5,073 nucleotides of DNA from an uncultured Selenomonadaceae bacterium. GTDB taxonomy: Bacteria > Bacillota > Negativicutes > Selenomonadales > Selenomonadaceae. Position numbers and translations under genes: made by a program. Shown here piece after piece: positions 1-5,073 of this stretch. The notes under the pieces were generated by a model. The model worked only from the letters and a program-made list of their open reading frames with translations, made no database searches and had not been told where the DNA came from. How positions within the stretch are numbered: position 1 is the stretch's first letter; each line of letters opens with the position of its first letter. The DNA lies in NCBI GenBank assembly GCA_958415865.1, contig CATYZV010000156.1, positions 1 through 5,073 on the forward strand, read 5' to 3'.

Positions 1-19
1 GATTTGGAGGAGGATAATA

Positions 20-103
20 ATGTATTCTTTCTATATTGATAAAGATAGCCGAATGTGTGTCTGTCCCATGTTATATTACAGATCTAAATTTCGATTTATT
101 TAA
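20..103 (+). CDS. possible 27-residue cysteine-containing leader peptide (uORF)
   Basis: A short frame begins at an ATG with an excellent Shine-Dalgarno sequence (GGAGGAGG at 6-13, six bases upstream) and ends at TAA 101-103, 19 bases before the transporter start. The peptide is rich in aromatic and basic residues and carries a Cys-Val-Cys-Pro cluster at residues 13-16 (TGT codons at 56-58 and 62-64). I recognise no family. Placement directly before a transporter tied by annotation to sulfur compounds suggests, by inference only, a cysteine-sensing leader or a translational-coupling peptide. The window starts just upstream and no in-frame stop precedes the ATG, so it could instead be the tail of a longer gene. 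An alternative promoter within the frame (69-77) would give mRNAs that lack it. Confidence 0.35.
   Translation: MYSFYIDKDSRMCVCPMLYYRSKFRFI
69..77 (+). promoter_or_regulatory. possible extended -10 promoter element before the transporter
   Basis: TG at 69-70, one base, then TATATT at 72-77 fits an extended -10 element (five of six bases match TATAAT). No good -35 sits 16-18 bases upstream, which extended -10 promoters can tolerate. Transcription would start near 84 and give a leader of about 40 bases to the transporter ATG. The element overlaps a five-base inverted repeat (TCTGT 60-64, ACAGA 78-82). This is sequence resemblance only. Confidence 0.25.
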
Positions 104-109
104 TTGAGC

Positions 110-115
110 AGGAGG
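110..115 (+). promoter_or_regulatory. ribosome binding site of the YeiH-family gene
   Basis: AGGAGG lies seven bases before the ATG at 123, which is near-ideal spacing. An in-frame TGA at 105-107 excludes any start further upstream, so this site fixes the start codon. Confidence 0.85.
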
Positions 116-122
116 TTTTACA

Positions 123-1439
123 ATGGATAAATGGTATGCTAAGGAAGATTCCTGGGCTATTATCGTAGGCTTGGGCGCAGTAATTCTGCTGTCGCTGGCT
201 TACATAACGGGCGTGTTCGGCGCATTTAAAGGGCTGGCTGTAGGCTTTGCAGGCTGGAGCGGGCTTGATGTAGCAAAGGCTTTCACCGGCAAGACGAGCG
301 GCATCGCCAATATTTTGTACTTATATATAGTTTTTGCAGTGCTGTTCTCCATAGCAGGCAAGTTTCTCGGATATAAATCCAAACAGTTTTTCTTAGGTTT
401 TACGGCTTTATACGTTCTGTCGCTTATCGTAAATGTACTGAGCACCAATCAGCTGTTCAAAGATTTGCAGTTTGAAGCAGCGTTCATCGCTTTGATACTA
501 GGTCTTATCATCGGCAACTTCGCCAAGCTGCCGGATTGGCTGCACAGCGCACTGCGCACTGAGTTTTACGTAAAAACCGGTGTGGTATTCATGGGTGCTA
601 CGCTTCCTTTGACGGTTATTTTGACTGCCGGCCCGGTAGCTATCTTGCAGGCTACTATCGTAGCTGTAACGACATTTATGGTAATCTACTTAGCAGCGAC
701 GAAAATCTTCAAGCTCGACCCGCGCTTCGGTGCGACACTCGGTGCAGGCGGCTCTATCTGCGGCGTGTCGGCTGCGATCGCTATCGGCAGCTCCTGCCGT
801 GCTAAGCAGCAGCACGTTTCCGTTGCTATCACTCTGGTAATCCTTTTTGCTATCGTCATGATCTTTGCTCTGCCTGTTGCGGCACGTTTCCTCGGAATGG
901 GTGCAGGTGCTACGGGCGCATGGATAGGCACGTCTGAATTTGCTGATGCAGCCGGCTTTGCCGCCGCTGCTGCCGTAGGTCATGAAGTAGCTATTCAGGC
1001 TTTCACTCTTATGAAAGTCGTAGGCCGCGATATCTTCGTCGGCATCTGGGCACTCGTTGCCGCAGTGCTGTCGGTTACTCTTTGGGAAAAGACAGCTGCT
1101 AAAGACGCTGAAAGAATCAGCATCGGTGAAATTTGGCACCGCTTCCCGAAATTCGTGCTCGGCTTCGTCGCAGCGTCCGTAATCGTATCGCTCGTGATTG
1201 TATATCTGCAAAATGCAGGCGGTGCTTACAGCAAGGATGTGCTCGGCGTTATCAAGAATCTGCGCGGCTGGGCATTCACCTGGACCTTTTTGTCCATCGG
1301 TCTTACGACGCGCTTTAGAGAACTCAGTTCAGTCGGCTGGAAACCGTTGGCAGCATTTGCTATCGGCGTAGTAATCAACGTTCCGCTTGGATACTTCTTG
1401 TCCAATGTGGTATTCGTAAACTTCTGGAATTCACTTTGA
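123..1439 (+). CDS. YeiH-family (UPF0324) putative sulfate exporter, integral membrane protein
   Basis: This 438-residue, very hydrophobic protein belongs to the family annotated as 'putative sulfate exporter' (Cons_hypoth698, E. coli YeiH). The substrate is not firmly established for most members. I see about 10-12 membrane segments, roughly at residues 12-33, 61-82, 89-106, 118-133, 151-170, 172-192, 232-256, 303-320, 343-362, 383-396 and 404-428. Family landmarks are the glycine-rich GGSICGVSAAIAIG stretch at 209-222, the G-T-x-x-x-A-D-A/Ala-rich segment at 269-285, and the ALxxMKxxxRD-like block at 293-303. It is longer than YeiH of E. coli (about 350 residues). The extra length is an N-terminal part with additional membrane helices plus an insertion at about 322-340. 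It probably leads a two-gene unit with the next gene. In enterobacteria a LysR regulator (YeiE) adjoins yeiH; any such gene here would lie outside the window. Confidence 0.9.
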   Translation: MDKWYAKEDSWAIIVGLGAVILLSLAYITGVFGAFKGLAVGFAGWSGLDVAKAFTGKTSGIANILYLYIVFAVLFSIAGKFLGYKSKQFFLGFTALYVLSLIVNVLSTNQLFKDLQFEAAFIALILGLIIGNFAKLPDWLHSALRTEFYVKTGVVFMGATLPLTVILTAGPVAILQATIVAVTTFMVIYLAATKIFKLDPRFGATLGAGGSICGVSAAIAIGSSCRAKQQHVSVAITLVILFAIVMIFALPVAARFLGMGAGATGAWIGTSEFADAAGFAAAAAVGHEVAIQAFTLMKVVGRDIFVGIWALVAAVLSVTLWEKTAAKDAERISIGEIWHRFPKFVLGFVAASVIVSLVIVYLQNAGGAYSKDVLGVIKNLRGWAFTWTFLSIGLTTRFRELSSVGWKPLAAFAIGVVINVPLGYFLSNVVFVNFWNSL

Positions 1440-1472
1440 TTTTATATTTTACGGCGAGGGGAATGATTCTGT

Positions 1473-1811
1473 ATGAATAGCAACAGTGCAGTCTGCACAA
1501 ACAGCATGGTTACGTATGTTACGCAAGTCGTAGTGGAACTGCCGCACGACATTGGCGGAGAGGAAGCGTACAGCATGGCAAAGCTGCAGAGCTATATCGA
1601 GCAAATTCAGCAGCAGCTGGCGCGGGTGCACAAGATCGCTGCTGTATTGCAGCAGCAGGGCTTTAAACTGCTGCGCCGCAAGAACAGGATCATCGCCTAC
1701 GCTGACGATGTAGAGGCGTTTGCCATAAAGAAAATACTGCACGATGCAGGAATTTCCAATCATGAATTTTCCATCCATCTCGATTATACCCGCAGATGGG
1801 GCGTTCTGTGA
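1473..1811 (+). CDS. hypothetical protein of 112 residues, partner of the transporter gene
   Basis: I do not recognise a named family. The start is supported by AGGGG at 1457-1461, with a rather long 11-base spacing, and by an in-frame TGA at 1464-1466 that excludes upstream starts. The protein is soluble-looking with no membrane segment. Residues 30-62 look like one long amphipathic, Gln-rich helix (two QQQ runs at 46-48 and 60-62). Residues 63-77 (GFKLLRRKNRIIAYA) look like a basic beta-hairpin. A helix follows at 78-92, then a strand to the end (IHLDYTRRWGVL, 101-112). The compact alpha/beta arrangement and charged, motif-like C-terminus suggest a real conserved protein. It lies 33 bases after the transporter with no terminator between, so it is probably cotranscribed, and a terminator hairpin begins 29 bases after its stop. 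A 109-residue frame exists on the opposite strand, but it lacks this support. Confidence 0.7.
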   Translation: MNSNSAVCTNSMVTYVTQVVVELPHDIGGEEAYSMAKLQSYIEQIQQQLARVHKIAAVLQQQGFKLLRRKNRIIAYADDVEAFAIKKILHDAGISNHEFSIHLDYTRRWGVL

Positions 1812-1839
1812 TTGATAAATATATATCTCCCTAGATACG

Positions 1840-1883
1840 AAGAGCAGCTGCCGGTTTGTCCGGTCGGCTGCTCTTTGTATTTC
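1840..1883 (+). terminator. rho-independent terminator of the transporter unit
   Basis: A nine-base stem pairs 1840-1848 with 1867-1875. It continues through a G-T wobble, one G-C pair and a one-base bulge into CCGG (1851-1854) paired with CCGG (1860-1863), with loop TTTGT. An imperfect T-rich tract (TTTGTATTT, 1874-1882) follows on the + strand. The opposite strand has no T-run after the hairpin, so it serves the rightward genes. Confidence 0.75.
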
Positions 1884-1889
1884 GGGCAG

Positions 1890-1926
1890 AAAAAAACCTC
1901 CGCTTGGAGTTTAGAGCGGAGGTTTT
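1890..1926 (-). terminator. rho-independent terminator of rpoD (probably bidirectional)
   Basis: A perfect 12-base inverted repeat pairs AAAACCTCCGCT (1893-1904) with its complement at 1915-1926 around a ten-base loop. On the - strand it begins four bases after the rpoD stop codon and ends in seven consecutive T (complement of the A-run 1890-1896), a textbook intrinsic terminator. On the + strand the right arm ends in TTTT, so it can also back up the preceding rightward terminator. Confidence 0.9.
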
Positions 1927-1930
1927 ATCA

Positions 1931-3070
1931 TCATTCGAGAAAATCCTTCAATTTTTTGCTGCGGCTCGGATGGCGGAGCTTGCGCAGTGCTTTTGCTTCT
2001 ATCTGGCGGATGCGTTCGCGCGTTACGCCGAAGTTCTGTCCTACTTCTTCCAGCGTGCGTGCGCGGCCGTCATCCAGCCCAAAGCGCAGGCGCAGTACTT
2101 TTTCTTCGCGTTCGGTCAAGGTGTCGAGCACGTCTTCCAGCTGTTCCTTCAAGAGCACGAAGGAAGCTGCTTCTGCCGGTGCGGGCGCGTCGTGGTCTTC
2201 GATGAAGTCGCCGAGATGGGAATCTTCTTCTTCGCCGATAGGCGTTTCCAAAGACACGGGTTCTTGAGCTATCTTCATGATTTCGCGGACGCGTTCGACG
2301 CTGACATCCATTTCTTTAGCGATTTCTTCCGGGGTAGGTTCGCGTCCGAGCGACTGCAGGAGCTGGCGCGATACGCGGATGAGCTTGTTGATCGTCTCAA
2401 CCATGTGCACCGGTATGCGGATGGTGCGTGCCTGGTCGGCGATGGCGCGGGTGATTGCCTGACGGATCCACCACGTTGCGTACGTGCTGAATTTATAGCC
2501 TTTGTTGTAGTCGAATTTTTCTACGGCTTTGATGAGGCCGAGATTGCCTTCCTGAATCAGATCCAAGAACAGCATGCCGCGGCCGACATATCGTTTTGCT
2601 ATGCTGACGACGAGGCGCAGGTTTGCTTCGGCGAGGCGTTTTTGTGCTTCGACATCGCCGTCTTCCATGCGTTTGGCGAGCTTTATTTCTTCATCGGCGG
2701 ATAAAAGAGGCACGCGGCCGATTTCTTTGAGATACATTCTGACGGGGTCGTCTATATTGATGCCCTCAGGAATGCTGAGGTCGATGTCCAATTCATCGTC
2801 TTTTACGTCGGCATCGTCATTGTCATTGTTGTCTTTGCCGTCATCTACGATATCTATGCCGCGTTTGGTGAATGTATCGTATAATTCGTCGATTTCATCG
2901 GGTGTCATATCGAGCGACTGGAGTGCTTCCATGATTTCATTGTATGTCAGGAAGCCAGCTTTTTTGCCCTTGTCGAGCAGTTTATTGACAGCATCAAAGC
3001 TAGCATTGGCAGCTGCGGCAAGAGTTTCGTTTTTGACAGCTTTAGTAGTTGTTTTCTTTGCTTTAGCCAT
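1931..3070 (-). CDS. rpoD: RNA polymerase primary sigma factor RpoD/SigA (sigma-70 group 1)
   Basis: This is the housekeeping sigma factor, which directs RNA polymerase to -35/-10 promoters. The 379 residues match the SigA size in Firmicutes and are complete. Region 1.1 occupies about 20-75, followed by a strongly acidic linker (76-97). Region 1.2 starts at [11 protein letters not shown] (108-118). Region 2 runs about 144-215, with the core-binding and -10-melting segment [18 protein letters not shown] (170-187) and the 2.4 helix [14 protein letters not shown] (197-210). Region 3 starts at HMVETINKL (222-230). Region 4.2 contains the -35-binding helix-turn-helix at about 339-363 ([20 protein letters not shown]). 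The start is fixed by a TAA codon directly before the ATG. AAGAGGAGG (3090-3082) is a strong ribosome site with 11-base spacing. It lies 93 bases after dnaG with no terminator between, and its own terminator follows at once. Confidence 0.98.
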   Translation of the reverse strand: MAKAKKTTTKAVKNETLAAAANASFDAVNKLLDKGKKAGFLTYNEIMEALQSLDMTPDEIDELYDTFTKRGIDIVDDGKDNNDNDDADVKDDELDIDLSIPEGINIDDPVRMYLKEIGRVPLLSADEEIKLAKRMEDGDVEAQKRLAEANLRLVVSIAKRYVGRGMLFLDLIQEGNLGLIKAVEKFDYNKGYKFSTYATWWIRQAITRAIADQARTIRIPVHMVETINKLIRVSRQLLQSLGREPTPEEIAKEMDVSVERVREIMKIAQEPVSLETPIGEEEDSHLGDFIEDHDAPAPAEAASFVLLKEQLEDVLDTLTEREEKVLRLRFGLDDGRARTLEEVGQNFGVTRERIRQIEAKALRKLRHPSRSKKLKDFLE

Positions 3071-3163
3071 TTATATACGTGCCTCCTCTTAGGTATAAGG
3101 TCATACAAGGTATGGTTTGCAATTTGCTTTATCGGAAAAATATTATAAAAAATGAATTCAAGG
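3071..3163 (-). promoter_or_regulatory. dnaG-rpoD intergenic region with a possible -10 box
   Basis: The 93-base AT-rich gap has no terminator, so readthrough from dnaG is expected. A perfect TATAAT occurs on the - strand at 3147-3142, but I find no acceptable -35 at 16-18 bases and no TG extension, so an rpoD-specific promoter is only possible. A small inverted repeat (CATAC 3102-3106, GTATG 3110-3114) lies between that box and the rpoD ribosome site. Confidence 0.25.
3082..3090 (-). promoter_or_regulatory. ribosome binding site of rpoD
   Basis: AAGAGGAGG on the - strand is a near-complete anti-16S match, 11 bases before the ATG. The spacing is longer than usual, but an in-frame TAA (3073-3071) directly before the ATG leaves no other upstream start. 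Confidence 0.8.
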
Positions 3164-4957
3164 CTATAATGTATCCAGTTCCGTGCGTATCTGCTGGCTT
3201 AGCTGAAGTTCTTGGATGAATTTCGGATCGCCTCTGCGCTGCAGTTCATCGGCGAGCAGGCGGTGTTTTTCATAGCTGGTCTTGAGATAGCAGCGGCGCA
3301 TGGATTTTATGCAGTCCTCTGTGAACTGTACATCATCTTCTGCCGTTATATCATCCACAAGGCAGTGCGACAGCTCCGTATATGCCTCGTCGCTGAGTAC
3401 TTCGGCAGCTGCTGTGTCGGAAAACGGCTGCTGTGCTAAGCTTGCATTTTGCATATAAGTGAGGATTTCTGCGTGCAGCTTATCGGGAAAAGATTCTGCG
3501 GGGATAAGGTTTAGAATATAGTCGAGGACACCGTACTCATACCATGCCTTTTTAATGAGCCAGCGGCCGGCACGGGTCAGTGCACCGCCGCGGTCAGGCG
3601 TTAAACTGCGCGGGTTTTGGCGTGGCAGAGGAGCAGGATTAAAATCGGCAGCAGGATTGTGCCGCTGGAGGTCGCTGCGGATGACACCTTCATCTATGCC
3701 CAGCACGTTGGAGATGCGGATGATGTATTCATTGCGCTCCACGGTATTTGTTATATTTGCCAAAAGGGGCATCAATCTGTTTACAGCGGTCAGCTTGCCT
3801 TCAAGTGTGCTGCTGTCGGTCGTTTTTAAGACGTATCGAAGCTGAAATTCCATCAGCGGCAGTGCCTTGTCGATAAGAGCGTAAAAATCGGCAGCATCGT
3901 GTTTTTGCAGGAACTCATCCGGGTCTTTGCCGTCGGGTATGCTCAGCACGCGCACGGAAGCACCGCTGCTTGAAGCGATGGCAAGCGCGCGCATCGTCGC
4001 TGACTGACCTGCGCTGTCGCTGTCGTAGCAAAAGTAAATGCGGGGCGAAAAGCGCAGCAGCTTGCGGCATTGCTGCTGGGTAAAAGAGGTGCCTAGAGAA
4101 GCTACCGCGTTGTCAATGCCGTGGCTCTGCAGGGCGATAGCATCCATATAGCCTTCGACGACGATGGAGAAATTCTTCGCCTTGATAGCTTTCTGTGCCT
4201 TGTCCAGACCGAACAGCAGATTGCGCTTGTTGAATATAGGTGTTTCCGGTGAATTTAAGTATTTGGGCGAATCGCGGTCGGTGATGACGCGCCCGCCAAA
4301 GCCGCAGATATGGCCGTATTCGTCAGTAATAGGAATTATTATGCGGTTGCGAAAGCGGTCGTACTGCCCGCCGGACTCTTTGACGGTGATAAGCCCTGCT
4401 TTTGCCAGCAGTTCAGGCGGTACGCCGCGCTTGGTGAAAGAGTTCAGCAGCTTGTCCCAGAGATTGGGGGCAAAGCCGAGCTTGAATTTTTCAATTGTGG
4501 CATCATCAATGCCGCGGCGTTTGAAGTAATCGCGCCCGGCAGCACCTAGAGCCGTGCGCGTCAGGCAGTTGTGAAAGAATGTCCCGGCAAGCTCATGGAC
4601 CTGCAGCAGCGATTTGCGTTCTTTTTCGCGCGCAAGCTCATGCGGGCTGCGGCGGTACGTCGGAATCGGTATATTGAGCCGCTGCGCCTGCAGTTTTATC
4701 GCTTCGTAATACGAAATATTTTCTATCAGTGAAATGAATTTGAATACGTTGCCGCCGGCATGGCAGCCGAAGCAGTAAAAGAAACCCTGATTGGGAATTA
4801 CCGAAAACGAAGGTGTTTTTTCATTGTGAAAGGGGCAGCAGCCCCAGTAGCGGTTGCCGCGCTTTTTTAGATGGACGTAGCCGGATATAACAGATAGTAT
4901 ATCCGTGGAAGAACGGACTCGTTCTACAAAGTCATCATGCACGCTGTCTGCGCTCAT
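3164..4957 (-). CDS. dnaG: DNA primase DnaG
   Basis: DnaG makes the short RNA primers for replication at the fork, recruited by the DnaB helicase. The 597 residues are full family length. The N-terminal CHC2 zinc-binding domain shows Cys41, His44, Cys62 and Cys65 (CPFH and CFGC). The catalytic core includes RNRIIIPI (203-210), GFGGRVI (219-225), PKYLNSPET (231-239) and a TOPRIM fold. The TOPRIM fold carries Glu268 in VVEGYMD, the metal-binding Asp312/Asp314 pair in YDSDSAG (311-317) and DGKDPDEFL (342-350). A proline-rich linker (about 436-455) leads to the less conserved C-terminal helicase-interaction domain (about 460-597). All expected catalytic and zinc residues are present. The start has AAAGGTGAG eight bases upstream, and an in-frame TGA four codons before it excludes longer forms. 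It is followed by rpoD, the usual macromolecular-synthesis pairing. Confidence 0.98.
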   Translation of the reverse strand: MSADSVHDDFVERVRSSTDILSVISGYVHLKKRGNRYWGCCPFHNEKTPSFSVIPNQGFFYCFGCHAGGNVFKFISLIENISYYEAIKLQAQRLNIPIPTYRRSPHELAREKERKSLLQVHELAGTFFHNCLTRTALGAAGRDYFKRRGIDDATIEKFKLGFAPNLWDKLLNSFTKRGVPPELLAKAGLITVKESGGQYDRFRNRIIIPITDEYGHICGFGGRVITDRDSPKYLNSPETPIFNKRNLLFGLDKAQKAIKAKNFSIVVEGYMDAIALQSHGIDNAVASLGTSFTQQQCRKLLRFSPRIYFCYDSDSAGQSATMRALAIASSSGASVRVLSIPDGKDPDEFLQKHDAADFYALIDKALPLMEFQLRYVLKTTDSSTLEGKLTAVNRLMPLLANITNTVERNEYIIRISNVLGIDEGVIRSDLQRHNPAADFNPAPLPRQNPRSLTPDRGGALTRAGRWLIKKAWYEYGVLDYILNLIPAESFPDKLHAEILTYMQNASLAQQPFSDTAAAEVLSDEAYTELSHCLVDDITAEDDVQFTEDCIKSMRRCYLKTSYEKHRLLADELQRRGDPKFIQELQLSQQIRTELDTL

Positions 4958-4965
4958 AAGCCCAA

Positions 4966-4974
4966 CTCACCTTT
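4966..4974 (-). promoter_or_regulatory. ribosome binding site of dnaG
   Basis: AAAGGTGAG on the - strand lies eight bases before the dnaG ATG, in the 17-base gap after the upstream stop codon. The TGA within it is in frame with dnaG, which fixes the start. Confidence 0.75.
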
Positions 4975-5073
4975 CTATTTCTCTCCGTCAATGGTTCCGT
5001 TTACAGCCTTATCATTTTTGGGCGTAAGACCCCTAGATTTATCTATGGGGATATAAGCCCGATAAATATTTAA
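4975..5073 (-). CDS. C-terminal end of an upstream gene, probably dGTP triphosphohydrolase-like HD protein (partial)
   Basis: From the window edge (5073) to TAG at 4977-4975 one - strand frame stays open for 32 codons, ending 17 bases before dnaG. The first residues read LNIYRAYIPIDKS, followed by a polar tail (GLTPKNDKAVNGTIDGEK). The 'ALxxYxxxxxP' look resembles the extreme C-terminus of deoxyguanosinetriphosphate triphosphohydrolase-like HD-domain proteins, which end in a helix-plus-Pro segment and often precede dnaG in clostridial-type genomes. That assignment is inference from a very short stretch plus gene order. Other genes found before dnaG in Firmicutes (YqxD/DUF188, PPDK regulatory protein) fit the residues less well. 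The close spacing and lack of a terminator point to one operon with dnaG and rpoD. Confidence 0.5.
   Translation of the reverse strand, partial: LNIYRAYIPIDKSRGLTPKNDKAVNGTIDGEK
5030..5050. repeat. inverted repeat (hairpin) inside the end of the upstream gene
   Basis: CCCC (5030-5033) and TAGAT (5034-5038) pair with ATCTA (5041-5045) and GGGG (5047-5050). The loop is TT and there is one bulged T at 5046, giving a nine-pair stem. No T-run follows on either strand, so it is not an intrinsic terminator. It may shape the mRNA between the upstream stop and dnaG or be chance. Confidence 0.35.

Noticed and set aside
36..41. TTGATA as a -35 box for the transporter promoter
   Set aside because: The only reasonable -10 (TATATT, 72-77) is 30 bases away, far beyond normal spacing.
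690..1211. 173-codon open frame on the - strand inside the transporter gene
   Set aside because: Fully antisense to a well-supported membrane protein; no motif and no ribosome site worth considering.
1449..1778. 109-codon open frame on the - strand opposite the unknown 112-residue gene
   Set aside because: The + strand frame has a ribosome site, operon spacing and a terminator after it. The antisense frame would run toward the transporter without any such signals.
1856..2704. 282-codon open frame on the + strand opposite rpoD
   Set aside because: It lies entirely antisense to a certain rpoD gene, starts inside a terminator hairpin, and its Phe/Ala/Cys-rich composition is what the complement of an acidic, Glu-rich gene gives.
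2574..3092. 172-codon open frame on the + strand opposite the rpoD N-terminus
   Set aside because: Ser/Leu-rich complement of the rpoD N-terminal region with no ribosome site or recognisable motif.
4164..4529. 121-codon open frame on the + strand inside dnaG
   Set aside because: Antisense to the conserved catalytic core of primase; no independent support.
4980..4990. TTGACG on the - strand just before dnaG as a -35 element
   Set aside because: No -10-like hexamer occurs 16-18 bases downstream, and the bases are part of the upstream gene's last codons.
1..5073. Mobile element, CRISPR array, tRNA, rRNA or attachment site
   Set aside because: No transposase or integrase, no regularly spaced repeats, and no cloverleaf-like or rRNA-like segment could be seen by eye.

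Overview
The window looks like chromosomal DNA from an anaerobic Firmicutes-type bacterium. My best guess is the Negativicutes (Selenomonas/Mitsuokella-like). This rests on the style of the group 1 sigma factor, strong AGGAGG-type ribosome binding sites, a moderate GC content and the dnaG-rpoD gene pair. The class is certain only to about 'Firmicutes-like'; the genus is a guess.

Layout: two convergent blocks meet at about 1812-1930. The rightward block (1-1811) starts with a possible 27-codon leader ORF (20-103). It continues with a YeiH-family ('putative sulfate exporter') membrane protein (123-1439) and then a 112-residue protein of unknown function (1473-1811), 33 bases downstream and probably cotranscribed. 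The junction holds two hairpins. One (1840-1875) is followed by a T-rich tract on the + strand. The other (1893-1926) has T-runs on both sides and a clean seven-T run on the - strand. Together they terminate transcription from both directions.

The leftward block (5073-1931) is a macromolecular-synthesis operon. It contains the last 32 codons of an upstream gene, probably a dGTP triphosphohydrolase-like HD protein, then dnaG primase (4957-3164) and rpoD, the housekeeping sigma factor (3070-1931). The upstream gene stops 17 bases before dnaG. The dnaG-rpoD gap is 93 bases with no terminator. The genes couple replication initiation (primer synthesis), perhaps dNTP handling, and bulk transcription. 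No rpsU is present between them, unlike in enterobacteria.

Nothing in the window is a mobile element, CRISPR array, tRNA or rRNA. The least explained items are the cysteine-containing leader ORF with overlapping promoter-like and inverted-repeat signals in front of the transporter, and the unknown 112-residue partner gene behind it. I did not find convincing evidence of a wholly new system.
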